A stretch of 64,000 nucleotides of DNA. Origin: Cervus elaphus (lineage: Eukaryota; Chordata; Mammalia; Artiodactyla; Cervidae). The number at the start of each line of letters is the position of its first letter. Positions within the stretch are counted from its first letter, which is position 1. This document shows, piece after piece, positions 12,901 through 22,800 of this stretch. The stretch is taken from assembly GCF_910594005.1 (NCBI RefSeq), contig NC_057834.1:106543650-106607649 (forward strand), written 5' to 3'. A model generated the notes under the pieces. That model was given only the letters and a program-made list of their open reading frames with translations, ran no database searches and had not been told where the DNA came from. The position numbers and the translations under genes were made by a program.

Positions 12901-15900
12901 ACTGACATGTCCCTGCAGAGATCCAATCTGCACTAAGAGCAGTCACACTTCCCTGATAAATTCCCAGCAGACAATTCCAGTCCATCGTTGTCAGCTGTCC
13001 CACGGCGAAGAGCTGGGTCCTAGGGGCAGGCCTCAGAAGGTGGTGGGTCAGGGAGGCTGAGGGAGTTCAGGGTGCTGTCAGCCCTGGTGTGGAGTCCCGG
13101 GGCACTGCCGCCCCTCTGCACACATAGATTGTGTGGGTCAATCCCTGCCTGAGTCTCTTCTGCTTTCTCCAGGGCACCATGGTGCTGACCAACCTGACTG
13201 CACTGCACAGGGACCCCGCAGAGTGGGCCACGCCCGGCACGTTCAATCCAGAGCATTTTCTGGAGAATGGACAGTTTAAGAAAAGGGAAGCCTTCCTGCC
13301 TTTTTCATTAGGTGAGTATCGAGAAATATGAGTGTGGGAACCCAGAGGCCCTCTCTCAGCCCTTCCCTCCTCTTCTCCCTGATGTTTTGCTTTAGTTGGC
13401 ATGTCTCCAGGTTCAACAGAAAAATAAAAAGTCAGCCTAAAAGTTGAGAATTTTTATTCAGGGTGTTACAGAAAACTATATCCCAGGAAGGTGGCCTCTC
13501 AGAGAGCTCTTGGGGACTGTTTCCAAAAGGTAAGGAAAGAACCAGGATACTTAGGAGTTCTTGCTGGGGGGAAAAAAATTAAAAAAAAAACATGTAATCA
13601 AACATCATAAGATTTTGCTAGTCACACACACAAAAAAAGACCAGACATTTCAAGTTAATGATTTTAGTGCCTTTCTTTTTATGGGAAGATGCAAAAGTCT
13701 GGGCTTAGTGAAGTTATTCCTTTTTGTGCATCCTAACACTGTAGAGCCAGCATCCTCTTTTTTTTCCATCCTGAATTCCACTCAGAGCACAGCACTGGGG
13801 GCAGCTGCAGTGACTGAGGGCTCTGTGGAGAGCAGCATTCATTGTTTACCAGAGTGGCAGGCAACAGTGTTCAGTCCACACCGTAGAGTCCCCTCCAGAG
13901 TGACTCTCTCTTGCTGTTGGTTGCACCTCAGGATTCCCTGGGTGGAGCATCACCAGGACTCAAGCCTTTACTTCCTAAGCCCTGGCTTGACTCTGATGAA
14001 GATTTCAGCTTCACGTTGTGCTGGCCCCAGAATGCTGAAAAAAGAGCTCAGACCCTTCCTGTCACCCAGAGAGAAGGTTGAACACTTGCCTTCCTTACAG
14101 AGTTTTAAATGTTCAAAGATCTTTTTAGGGCAACCCATTCACACAGAACTAGAGTCAGTTGCTAGGAGAGGATGAGGAAGGGGCAAGGAAAGGGGCTGCT
14201 TGCTTCTCATTATGGGCATCACAAGTGACTCTAAGTGCCGCAGGCTTAACTAAATGGGATTCTACTCTATCACTGGTCCCTAAGAAGTCCTTTTACTGTT
14301 TTAAATTCTAATGACTCTTTAAATAACTAGTCAATACATTTATAGGGTATACAATTTGAAAGGTATGAAAGAAGGTGCAGTGAAAACTCCTGGGTTTCCA
14401 AACCAGCCAGTTCCAAAAGAGTATTTTAATTTACAACATTGTAAAATGAGTGAGAAAAATTTTAGTATATTTCACATATTAAGTTAGGTAGGTTTCAGAG
14501 ATCATTTCAAATAAATTTCCAATTTCTTAATTCTGTTAAGTGTTTCCTGGGCATATATTATGTATCAGACATTCAGCCCTGAGGATATGATAATGAATGA
14601 AGTAGAAAAAAAAAATATCTTAAAAAGTGTGTGTTCCAGTTCTGTAAAGCAAGTGTCCTTCAATTAAAAAAATAAATTTAATTATCATAAAAAGTAAAAA
14701 AGCTTGTGTTCTACTGTAACCTTACAAAGTTCAAATTCTATTCACCATGTTTAGGGATATGGAATGAAACTGGAGCTTAGCAGGGTCAACTACTGTGTCT
14801 GCAGTCATAAAACTCACAAGACAGAGCTAGAACTCAGTGTTGACCAAGTTTATCAAATACTGAAGCCTGTGCTCTTTCTAGCAGTGTCTCCCTCCAAAAC
14901 AGTAACTAAATATTACAATGAGTTGGCACTCTGGAATTTATAGTAGTTTTCTTGTCACTGATTTAAATTAAATATAGATTGATTTTCTACAACAGTATTA
15001 TTTTGCTGATCATGCCACAAAGGCACAGAGAGGGAGGGACTGGAATTTGTCCATGTAGAAGTGATGCAGAGCCCAGGCTGTAGGACACTGTCCTGCAGGT
15101 ATCTGAACTGATTCTGATAGATCTTCTGTGTCTTTCTTCCTCTGGTTCTGTACCACTTTTACATTGGACAAGTCACTTCCTAACATGAAAGCAGACATGA
15201 GATGTAGAAATACCTTTCAATCTACCTGTCTATAAGAGCTTCAGATTTCCTATTACAGGACAAAGTTTCATGTGTATTTTATGCGTTTTAATCATTCTTG
15301 ACTCACAGTTAGGTTTTTTTGTGGCTTTTTTTTTTTTTTTTTTTTTGCTATTGAGAGTTATAACATACCCTTTTAATTATAGACTTCATTTACAAGGAAA
15401 TTATCTCATTTAATCCTCACAACAGCCTAGTTATTAATAGTTAGGCAATGGATCAGTATCTCATTTCTTAATGTAAGGAAACTAAGAATAAGAGAGGACT
15501 GTTTCTTATTCAAGATCTTGTGCCCAAAGAATTGTCAGAATGGGGCCTATTCTCAAGTGTCTCATCTAGTGCTCCTTCTTGCATAGTTAAAATGTAATTT
15601 ACTTGCCCACTTTAAGCCTTTCCATTTTAAGATTCACCAAATTCATATCATATGTATCAAGTACTATATTGCTGCATAACAAAGATGACTTAAAACAATC
15701 ATTGTTGTTGTTGTTCAGTAGCTAAGTTATGTCTGGCTCTTTGTGACCCCGTGGACTGTAGCACAATAGGCTCCTCTGTCCTCCACTATCTCCTAGAGTT
15801 TGCTCACACCCATGTCCATTGAGTCGATGATGCCATCCAACCATCTCATCCTGTCACCCACTTCTCCTCCTGTTCTCAGTCTTTCCCAGCATCTTCTAGA

Positions 15901-18900
15901 GTTTGCTTGAATTCATATCAATTGAGTCAGCGATGCTATCTAACCATCTTATCGTCTACCATCCCCCTTCTCCTTTTACCTTCAATCTTCCCCAGCATCA
16001 GGGTTTTTCCAATGAGTCAGCTCTTTGCATCAGATGTTCAAAGTATTGGAGTTTTAGCTTCAGTAACAGTCTTTCCAATAAATATTCAGAGTTGATTTCC
16101 TTTAGGATTGACTGGTTTGATCCCCTTGCAGTCCAAGGGACTTGCAAGGGTATTTTCCAGCACCACAGTTCAAAAGCATCAGTTCTTCAGCGCTCAACCT
16201 TCTTTATGTTCCTACTCTTACACCCATACGTGACTATTGGAAAAACAATAGTTTTACTGTGTATTACTGCTCCCAAGTCTGCAGTTGAGCTGGGAGCTCA
16301 ACTTATCTTAGCTTTGTCCTCTTGCCTGTTTGGGAGCTGAGCTGACTGGAGACTGAGGGAAGATGACCTCAGCTGAGACAATGGGGGTCTTTTCCAAATT
16401 TCCTCCTCCAGCAATCTAGCCCAGCGGGTGTACATGTAGAAGCCAAGACCCCAGGAGGGAGGAAAGCGCAGAGTGCCTCCTAAGGGCCAGGCTGGGAACT
16501 GGCGACCATCACTCCCACTGCCTTCTGGTGGCCACCATCGGTCACCTATGGGCCCCAGTTCAAGAGAAAGGGAAAGTAGCACAGTTTTCATGGGAAGGGC
16601 TATGAAATCATGTTGCCAGTGATGTGGGTACAGGGAGATGGGGGGAAATTGGAGCCATTTTTGCAAATAGTTGGTCTCACTATCTGTCCTTTTGCTGAGG
16701 AGAATGCAATTGAGAGAAGGCAAGCAATTTGGGGATTTTCTCAGCTGTGGCAGAGTGAGGCCAGCTTAAAAGGTTTCAAGAGATAGAAGAACACACTGAC
16801 TTATAAAGTCAACACCACTGTCTTGTGTTCTCACCACACTGCCATCTCTGGAGCACGGTGGCTTTGCCTCATTCTTGATCTGGCACTTAGTAAAAACAGC
16901 CTCCCTGAAGGGATGGAATGTGGAGAGCTCCTTCCCTTCTCTGGAAAGGATGATCAGGTGTGGAATTAGGACACATGCATATTATCAGGGCAGATGGCAA
17001 AGCTGTTATTGCAAATTAGTATTTTCTTTTCCTCATTTAAATTTTTCCCTTTCAATCCAACAAAGCAGCAGACAGCTTCATGAAGGGCAAGAGGCTGAGT
17101 CCTCGTTTTTCAAAAAAAATTTTTTTAATGCACTGAATCATGGGAGATAAAATTATGAAGAACTTTCCCCCAAAACCCTAGGTCATTTCTGTCATTTTAT
17201 TAATGAAGTAATTGACCTGGTTAGTTAATGATGGCCAGTTATTGGAAGCACCAAGGAGAAGGTCCACATTTCCTGTAGTCCAGGATGAAGCTGTGAGATC
17301 AAGTTGCCCTCCTTTTCATGATTTTAAAAGCAAATTCATATAATTCATATCTCCTGTCTTCCTGGTATCCTTACCCAGCCACGTAATATAGTTGGGAGAG
17401 CGATTATCTAACATGTTTGACAAGTGAGACATGTTCAGGTCTGTAAGAATAAAGGGTTTACTCATAGCCCAGAGCTGGGTACTGATGAAACGAGTACTGT
17501 AACCCTGGTTCCTGATTCCATGGGTCTAGTTTTGTCATATCTGGATTCTTCTAGGAGAATCCTGGGTATTTACAATATAGCTGATCTGGTACTATTTTAA
17601 CAAAACTCCTCATTGCACTATTTGTGATGGGTAAAGAGATAAGGGGGCTTCCCAAGTGGTGCAGTGGTAAAGAATCCACCTGCCAAAGCAGGAGATGCAA
17701 GAGATGCGAGTTCCATGCCTGGGTCAGGAAGATCCCCAGAGTAGAAAATGGCAACCCATTCCAGTATTCTTGCCTGGAAAATTGGACACAACTGAGCACA
17801 CACATACACACACACAAAGAGATAAGGATGAGGGGAACAGAGATAATTAGATACGCACTGGTGGGAAACAGGCACAAAACAATTTAAGAACAATATGATT
17901 CTAAAGCATATTTTAATTTATTCAACACTTTTGCAGAAATTCTCTAATTTCATTTCCTCAACAGCTCATTACAGGCAAGGACAAAATAGAGACATGCTAC
18001 ATTAACTATTTCTAAGAAAGTTCCATTACAAAGGGAAAATACCAAGTAACAGAAGCAATGCCCAGAATTAATTACAGAGAGTAATCCCAGTGACGGTGTG
18101 CAGGAGAATCCTTACAAAGACAGTGAGGAAATATGTCTAATATTAACAAGGGTTTTGTCTGAATTTGTCTGAATTTGCCTTTATATGTTTCACAATTTTT
18201 TTTTTCTTTCTTTCTTAGGGAGAAAGTAAGTTATTAAAACACCCATAAGAAAGATGATGAGTAGAGCCCAGTGTGGGGTGTTGTAGCCCAAGTGCGGGAG
18301 GAGGGAAGCCTGGAGCAGGTGAACACAGGTGGGATGAGATGGGGTCGGCCCTGCATGGCAGGGAGATTCCCAGTCATAATAGAGGAAATTGTGATGTAGA
18401 GAGAAGATGCCTTGTACTTGAGAAACCTTGATCTGACATTTACTTGCTTATACTTTTCAAAAGTTTCTTTTAACAATTGAGAAAAACTACCTAGAATTTT
18501 GTTTTTTTGTCTGCTTTAGTCGTGATTGTTTGCTAATGGATTTTTAAACAACGTTAGGCTAGTGGCTGGGCCAACTCAGGCCTCACTTCTCTCATGCACA
18601 CCCTGCACCTTCAACCTGTGCCTCACCTGTCTGAGCCCTGCAGGCTGGGAGTGTGCGATTGTGTAATTAGCTCACTGAGCTTTGGTTAACCCAGGTGTGT
18701 ATGTGTGTGCGTTAGTTGCTCAGTCGTGTCTGACTTTTTGCAGCCCCATGGAGTGTAGCCTGCCAGGTTCTTCCATCCATGGGATTTTCCAGGCAAGAAT
18801 ACTGGAGTGGATTGCCATTTCCTTCTCCATTGGTTAACCCAGGTGGTTGTGCTCAAACAAACTGAATACATAAAGACCCAGAGGCTGACAGGCCCCACCT

Positions 18901-19168
18901 TTGCTCAGGTTTTACAAGAAGTCATAAAATATTTCAGTCCTTGCTGGTACAGACACCACCTGAACAGGTAACTTTTTATTGTCTTTCAGGAAAGAGGATG
19001 TGCCTTGGAGAACAATTGGCGAGAACTGAGTTGTTTATTTTTTTTACCTCACTTCTGCAAAAATTTACCTTCAGGCCTCCAGACAATGAAGAGTTAAGCC
19101 TGAAGTTCAGAATGGGCCTGACCCTCTCCCCAGTCAGCCACCGCCTCTGTGCTGTTCCTCGGGCCTGA
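780..19168 (+). CDS. CYP2J2-like: CYP2J2-like cytochrome P450, copy A, exons 5-9 (5' part outside window)
   Basis: Joined exons 780-956, 2687-2828, 7314-7501, 13173-13311 and 18990-19168 give an open frame equivalent to residues 229-502 of a CYP2J protein. Seen: I-helix AGTETT (about 311-316), K-helix ExxR (368-371), PEHF in place of the PERF motif, and the heme loop FSLGKRMCLG with the ligand Cys near 448, then a stop at 19166-19168. All acceptors are AG and all donors GT. Exons 1-4 must lie left of position 1. The family is ER-anchored microsomal monooxygenases fed by P450 reductase; human CYP2J2 epoxidises arachidonic acid, and that activity here is inferred. Introns 6, 7 and 8 are long (4485, 5671 and 5678 bp) because of transposon insertions. 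No frameshift or stop is seen, so the copy looks functional in this half. The paralog number within bovid CYP2J genes cannot be fixed from the sequence alone. Confidence 0.93.
957..2686 (+). other. Copy A intron 5
   Basis: This 1730-bp intron is alignable by eye with intron 5 of copy C and with 33126-34385 after relic exon 5. It includes a MIR-like stretch at about 2240-2420. No other exon or young repeat is seen. Confidence 0.7.
2240..2420 (+). repeat. MIR-like SINE remnant in intron 5
   Basis: It shows the MIR pattern: an interval of declining tract, then GAAACACAGAAAG and ACTTGCTCAAGTCA. The equivalent lies at about 57595-57720 in copy C, so it predates the gene duplication. Confidence 0.5.
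2687..2828 (+). CDS. CYP2J2-like: Copy A exon 6 (I helix)
   Basis: This 142-bp exon lies between a TTCTAG acceptor and a GTGAGC donor, and its last base opens a split codon. It encodes the I helix with AGTETTST, which holds the acid/threonine pair used in dioxygen activation. Residue 310 is Phe, as in human CYP2J2, and differs from Leu in copy C. Confidence 0.94.
2877..4312 (+). mobile_element. L1 LINE, 5'-truncated 3' end
   Basis: Sense-strand L1 from the distal ORF2 (GTGCTGCTGGGAAAACTGG) through the 3' UTR to an A-rich tail. ORF2 is broken; the largest remaining frame is 3536-3913. Similar flanks before and after (AAGGGGGCTTCCT and AATGGGGCCTCCT) are a plausible diverged target duplication. 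It lies in intron 6 of copy A and is absent from the short intron 6 of copy C. Confidence 0.85.
4332..5313. other. Intron 6 unique sequence of copy A
   Basis: No repeat or exon recognised. It has no counterpart in the 351-bp intron 6 of copy C, so it was either lost there or gained here. Confidence 0.5.
5323..5529 (+). mobile_element. Bov-tA SINE
   Basis: tRNA-like head (GGCTTCCCTGATGGCTCAG) followed by the Bov-A body (ACCCACTCCAGTATTCTTGCC) and a SINE tail. It is flanked by the direct repeat TGTGAATTA at 5314-5322 and 5530-5538. Confidence 0.92.
5635..5769 (+). mobile_element. Bov-A SINE with AGC microsatellite tail
   Basis: Body without the tRNA-like head, ending in an AGC trinucleotide run (about 5752-5769). 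It is flanked by a perfect 12-bp target duplication, AAGATGGCATAA, at 5623-5634 and 5770-5781. Confidence 0.92.
5782..6235 (+). mobile_element. Old L1 3'-end fragment
   Basis: Degraded sense L1 with the typical ATGGATAAGCAAAATGTGG motif and a 3' UTR-like region. The preceding Bov-A SINE inserted at its left part. Confidence 0.65.
6236..6850. other. Intron 6 of copy A, right unique part
   Basis: Mostly unrecognised. From about 6625 it resumes similarity with intron 6 of copy C (58900-59095), including a CTCACACCAGGGCCCACTTC stretch shared by both. Confidence 0.6.
6855..7134 (-). mobile_element. BovB 3'-end fragment
   Basis: Antisense BovB tail: GTTGTTCAGTCGCTGAG, CCATCTCATCCTCTGTCG and AATCTTTCCCAGCATCAGGG. 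It sits in intron 6 of copy A and is missing at the matching place in copy C. Confidence 0.85.
7314..7501 (+). CDS. CYP2J2-like: Copy A exon 7 (K helix)
   Basis: This 188-bp exon follows TTTTCCAG and precedes GTAATT. It encodes [12 protein letters not shown] and continues through the K-helix ExxR (HEVQR) to GYHLPK. It contains the substrate-recognition site 5 stretch [12 protein letters not shown]. By eye it differs from copy C at 10 of 63 residues. Confidence 0.94.
7502..8203. other. Copy A intron 7, 5' part
   Basis: Similar by eye to 59373-60050 in copy C. It contains a T9/G14 homopolymer junction at 7700-7722 and a T tract near 8040-8060. No exon is seen. Confidence 0.6.
8204..8340 (+). 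repeat. MIR-like remnant
   Basis: Shows a CAGTCCTTAGAATAATTC start and the typical AGAGTTGGGTTCCAGA end. The counterpart at about 60055-60195 in copy C indicates an ancestral insertion. Confidence 0.5.
8444..8701 (-). mobile_element. Bov-A2 dimeric SINE
   Basis: Two Bov-A monomers in antisense joined by a GAAAGTGAAAAGTGAAAGTG linker, the hallmark of Bov-A2. It is flanked by a perfect CATTTCTCAGTG duplication at 8432-8443 and 8702-8713. Copy C has the single empty site at about 60280. Confidence 0.93.
9029..11513 (-). mobile_element. Mariner DNA transposon, decayed, interrupted by BovB
   Basis: Terminal inverted repeats begin TTAGTTTGGTGCAAATGTAA on the left; the right end is its diverged reverse complement (CAATTACTTTTGCAACAACC). 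Both ends are bordered by TA (9027-9028 and 11514-11515), as mariner targets require. The minus strand at 10386-10571 keeps the transposase signature [10 protein letters not shown], containing a catalytic Asp, but with frameshifts and stops. Removing the BovB at 9111-10312 leaves about 1283 bp, the size of an Hsmar1-type mariner. Non-autonomous and dead. Confidence 0.88.
9111..10303 (+). mobile_element. BovB (RTE) LINE, 5'-truncated, inside the mariner
   Basis: It begins within the reverse transcriptase region and runs to the ACTGAACTGAA tail. The frame 9234-9986 (250 codons) keeps the RT catalytic signature [20 protein letters not shown], then stops early. Direct repeats AACTAGGCT at 9102-9110 and 10304-10312 flank it. 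5'-truncated and inactive. Confidence 0.93.
11598..13172. other. Copy A intron 7, 3' part
   Basis: An antisense Bov-A scrap is visible at 11552-11597 and a MIR-like stretch at about 11760-11900 (antisense). From 12230 to 12650 there is a purine-rich block like those seen in many mammalian introns; I could not classify it. No exon is seen. Confidence 0.5.
13173..13311 (+). CDS. CYP2J2-like: Copy A exon 8
   Basis: This 139-bp exon follows CTCCAG and precedes GTGAGT. It encodes [15 protein letters not shown] through [14 protein letters not shown] to FLPFSL. The final G opens the glycine codon completed in exon 9. The one-codon-shorter length compared with most CYP2 genes fits the J subfamily. 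Confidence 0.94.
13412..13960. repeat. Unclassified interspersed repeat, possibly an LTR-like element
   Basis: The block resembles repeats I have seen elsewhere in mammalian genomes (ATTTTTATTCAGGGTGTTAC, then CTCAGAGAGCTCTTGGGG, then GGAAGATGCAAAAGTCTGGG). A solo-LTR origin is possible but I cannot name the family. It carries an incidental frame (13561-14175) that does not look like a gene. Confidence 0.4.
13961..15699. other. Copy A intron 8, middle
   Basis: AT-rich, with a 21-nt T tract at 15326-15346 and a MIR-like stretch near 15390-15570. Nothing else recognised. Confidence 0.45.
15700..16262 (-). mobile_element. BovB 3' end with internal partial duplication
   Basis: Antisense BovB tail from GTTGTTCAGTAGCTAAG to GTGACTATTGGAAAAAC. 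The block starting TAGAGTTTGCT occurs twice (about 15793-15895 and 15897-16000), diverged from each other. Confidence 0.85.
16263..17632. other. Copy A intron 8, unassigned
   Basis: A GC-richer block at 16320-16740 has an incidental minus-strand frame but no splice or homology support. I see no gene in it. Confidence 0.45.
17645..17815 (+). mobile_element. Bov-tA SINE, internally shortened
   Basis: tRNA-like head and body with the central-right part missing (CCTGGAAAATTGGACACAAC junction), ending in an ACACAC tail. It is flanked by a perfect AAAGAGATAAGG duplication at 17633-17644 and 17816-17827. Confidence 0.92.
18698..18829 (-). mobile_element. Bov-A SINE
   Basis: Antisense monomer from GTTAGTTGCTCAGTCGTG to TTGCCATTTCCTTCTCCA. 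It is flanked by a perfect 16-bp duplication (TTGGTTAACCCAGGTG, 18682-18697 and 18830-18845). The equivalent site in relic B (near 35575) is empty, so it post-dates that duplication. Confidence 0.94.
18990..19168 (+). CDS. CYP2J2-like: Copy A exon 9 (heme loop and C-terminus)
   Basis: The coding part is 179 bp after a TCTTTCAG acceptor. It encodes [18 protein letters not shown] with the heme-ligand Cys and ends [13 protein letters not shown]. No canonical AATAAA lies within about 1 kb downstream; the nearest copies are at 20332 and 20607, so the polyadenylation site is not resolved. Confidence 0.94.
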
Positions 19169-21413
19169 AGTTGCTGAGGAGAGAGAGGGGAAGGAAAGCA
19201 GGAAGAACAGGCCTGTCACCCCTCAAGGCACAGGCCTGCTCAGAAGTGAGAGGACAGCATCCAGTGACTGGGACAGGTCATAGGAACTGGACTCAGAGGA
19301 AACTGGATCCAGGCCCCAGCTTTGCCATCTCTAGTGGGGCACTGAGGAAATCAGTTATGTTGTGAGTGATTTCATTTTCATCCAGAGGATTTAAAGTGGA
19401 CGATGTTTCCTTCTTTAAAAGGAAGAAGTGCTGTAAAAACCAGAGGACATAATGGGCTTTAAGTGTCTTGGAAATGAAGTGCGTCATAAAAGTCACAGCT
19501 CTGATCTGCCTCCTGCTTCCTTCCTTAGACAGGGATTTTCTCTGGCTTGTTGAGACGGCCTGGGTCAAAGTGGTGCCCAATGGTGGATAAGAGTTAGAAG
19601 TTGGGCCCTGGGGCAGCCACTGACCGCGTCCAGATAGGCCCTCACACTTGGTAGCGCTGGGCAGGCTTATCCTGCTTCTGCCCCAGACTGGCCCCTGGGA
19701 AGTCAGCAGGGCAGGTGGAATTCCTAAGTTATAGGCTGGTTTCTGTGAAGAAGAATGCTCTCTGATTTACCTAACAAAGCCTTGGACTCCAGTGCCAAGA
19801 AGTATGTCACCACATTTCACTAAATATGGTAAGTGGGTTAGGGGGAAACAAATGGGGAAATATTTTCTATCTTTTAAGCTCCTCCTTACACTTCAGTCCC
19901 CTCTCTGGTATTATTTATTCCCAAGCCATTTCATATTGGATTTGACAGTGTGGTGGGTGTGATCTTTTCTCACAAACTGATGTTGGCTTTTGGTTGGCAA
20001 GTATTCCCAGCCTAAACACAACAGCTGAGGCGTGGTAGAATATTTCATAGCAGGAAACTAAAATGCCAGAATCCTGCTCAGCCCTCCTTGTGTGTGGTCA
20101 CTGAGGGGAGAAAATGGCACCAACTGGAGGCCAGGTCCCACTGACAGTCCCTGGGTTTGGATGCCAACCCCCATGCAGACAGACACCAACAAACCTAGTG
20201 AATGGGACTAAACAATTCAAAGTCTTTTTTCTAACATTGCTACACTTAATTAAATAGCTCAGAACAAAAAGGGCCATGAGGTCATTGAGCTTTTCATTCC
20301 GGTTGCTTGGGATTCAGAGAAAAGCTAATTTAATAAATACCATTAGAAAGAGAAAGAGACTTAAGAGCAAGAGAAGGCGAGAGGAGGGACAGAAGGCAAG
20401 TGAGAGAGAAAGTGTCTGACTGGAGCTAGCCTGAGCCTGTCAGAGCCAAGAGACTGTCTGGGAGAGTTGGTTGTGTTCCTAGAGTTTAGATGGAGAATTT
20501 GGTCTAGAATAGAAAGTGAGAACCCTAGCCACCCACCAGAGTGCACTTTCTTTGTAACATCCTGGAAAGTGGCATCTCTGGAAAGCAACCTAGAGCACAT
20601 TTCTAGAATAAAGCCATTCAAAGCAGATTGTGAACTTCTGAACATGACTCCTTCTCTTCCACTTATTTTTCTCCCAGTCAGATCATCCACATAGAAGACT
20701 GAGAATTGACCAAAATGCTTTTCATTATGTGTGCAGTGGATTTTGTTGACCCATCTCTGAGGTCCATTCCTGCTCTGCTGTGCATTTTCCATGATTCTAG
20801 AAGGCCAGGACTTTACTTACGTCTTGTGGAATCAATGGAAAACCCTGCACACTCATCCTAATAGATGCAGTGGGACCCAGACTCAAATAGAGTGTGACAA
20901 CAATTAACCAGAAAACTCGGGGACACAGGATTGGGAGTAGTTGAACTTTCTGACCATGCAAAATGTCTCTTCCTTTCCTCAAAGCTCACTGGAGAGACTC
21001 TAAATTATGAACTCTCTCCCTGTCCAAGCGTTATACAAGTATTTTGTCATCTGTATTTTTGTAACTCTCTTGTTCCTGGGTCATCTGCGGAGCTCCAGCT
21101 CCCCTTTCCCGCTGCTGTAGTCTAAATTTCCCTGCCTTCTTATAAGGTCGTCAGGTGGGTTCACTGTAGGTTACTCTCCTCCCTACTGACCACAGGATCA
21201 TTCTGAATCCTTTAGCAGGGCTGCCACATGGTAAAACCCCAGGATGCCCTCATGATGGGCTAGGCGAACAGCACCCTCTGGAGGTGGACCGGGTACAGCC
21301 ACACATTCCGGGTCAGTGAGCAGGTACGGGGGGCTTGCTCACTAACTGGGCACGTGGTAGTCTTTATGCTCTGACACCAGCTCACGTCTTCAGACACATC
21401 TCTTAGTACTTCT
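19169..21413 (+). other. 3' UTR and downstream flank of copy A
   Basis: Contains the 3' UTR of exon 9 of unknown length. AATAAA occurs at 20332-20337 and 20607-20612. No other gene is seen; similarity to the B flank ends at about 21122. Confidence 0.6.
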
Positions 21414-21425
21414 GCCAAACTGCTT

Positions 21426-22304
21426 CAGTTCAGTTCAGTTCAGTTCAGTCACTCAGTAGTGTCCGACTCTTTGCAACCCTGTGAATCGCAGCACGCCAGG
21501 CCTCCCTGTCCATCACAAACTCCCGGAGTTTACTCAAGCTCATGCCCATCGAGTCGGTGATGCCATCCAGCCATCTCATCCTCTGTCGTCCCCTTCTCCT
21601 CCTGCCCTCAATCCCTCCCAGCATCACGGTCTTTTCCAACGAGTCAACTCTTCGCATGAGGTGGCCAAAGTACTGGAGTTTCAGCTTCAGCATCAGTCCT
21701 TCCAATGAACACCCAGGACTGATCTCCTTTAGGATGGACTTGTTGGATGTCCTCGCAGTCCAAGGGACTCTCAAGAGTCTTCTCCAACACCACAGTTCAA
21801 AAGCATCAATTTTTCGGCACTCAGCTTTCTTCACAGTCCAACTCTCACATCCATACATGACCACTGGAAGAACCATAGCCTTGACCAGATAGACCTTTGT
21901 TGACAAAGTAATGTCTCTGCTTTTTAATATGCTATCTAGATTGGTCATAACTTTCCTTCCAAGGAGTGAGCATCTTTTAATTTCATGGCTGCAATCACCG
22001 CCCGCAGTGATTTTGGAGCCCCAAAAATAAAGTCTGACACTGTTTCCACTGTCTCCCCATCTATTTGCCATGAAGTGATGGGACCAGATGCCATGATCTT
22101 AGTTTTCTGAATGTTGAGCTTTAAGCCAACTTTTTCCCTCTCCTCTTTCACTTTCATCAAGAGGCTTTTTAGTTCCTCTTCACTTTCTGCCATAAGGGTG
22201 GTGTCATCTGCATATCTGAGGTTATTGATATTTCTCCCGGCAATCTTGATTCCAGCTTGTGCTTCTTCCAGCCCAGCGTTTCTCATGATGTACTCTGCAT
22301 ATAA
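21426..22304 (-). mobile_element. BovB LINE 3' half, young-looking
   Basis: Antisense element starting with a CAGTT-type tail repeat and truncated in the RT region. It has long but incomplete frames on the minus strand (21445-22071 and 21945-22355) with RYADDT. A perfect 12-bp duplication, GCCAAACTGCTT, lies at 21414-21425 and 22305-22316. Confidence 0.95.
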
Positions 22305-22316
22305 GCCAAACTGCTT

Positions 22317-22800
22317 ACCTCCTATCAATTCCCTCCAGGCTAGATCCTTTATCATATTCTTGTCTATCTGTATTTTTCTGTAAGAAATGTCTAATTATGT
22401 CTGGTAGACTCTGCTTTAATGCCAAATCTTCAATCTTCTGGACTCTCTCAGCCAGTTAGTTGATCCCTTCTTCATTCTCTGAGAAGTTTATTCAGAGGTT
22501 TAAATTCCCTATTTCCACGTAATCTCCAAGTGTACTGAGCTCTTCAGAGGTGACTGTTCGTGGCTCCCTTAGGCTCAGTATCTAAGTGGTTGCATAGTAG
22601 GCATTCACCAAATGTTTGTTGAACCAACTAGGGTTGGGATGGGGTGGGGCAGTAGCCCAGTGATTGGGACAGGGCAGACCGATCAATGCTGCCACATGTC
22701 AGAGATGTCTGCTATGTGCAGCAGGCCTTTTAAAAGTCTTCATGTCACCTCTGGAAAATGTTGATCTCAAAGGCTGCTTGCTCAGGTCCCTTTTACTTCC
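22317..22800. other. Intergenic, unassigned
   Basis: No gene or repeat recognised with confidence. Confidence 0.4.

Larger units (their letters stand above)
18230..21122 (+). repeat. Duplicated block: intron 8 end, exon 9 and 3' flank of copy A
   Basis: From about 18318 onward this matches 35195-37822 by eye (for example TGGGATGAGATGGGGTC and AGGAAACTAAAATGCC-like stretches), apart from a deletion of exon 9 and a BovB insertion in the other copy. It defines the 3' half of the CYP2J duplication unit. Confidence 0.8.

Noticed and set aside
13561..14175. 204-codon frame in intron 8 as a novel gene
   Set aside because: It lies in an interspersed-repeat-like block, starts in a poly(A)-rich stretch and has no splice context or recognisable domain.
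16298..16723. 141-codon minus-strand frame in a GC-richer part of intron 8
   Set aside because: No domain, no promoter, no conserved counterpart seen in copies B or C; probably chance.
19169..21413. Hidden extra CYP2J exons between copies A and B
   Set aside because: I looked for the exon 1-4 motifs (PPGP, NRP, WKEQR, QPFDPHF) between 19 and 33 kb on both strands and saw none.
21421..21450. CAGTT repeat as a CRISPR-like or minisatellite array
   Set aside because: It is the known 3' tail repeat of BovB and recurs at the end of each copy here.
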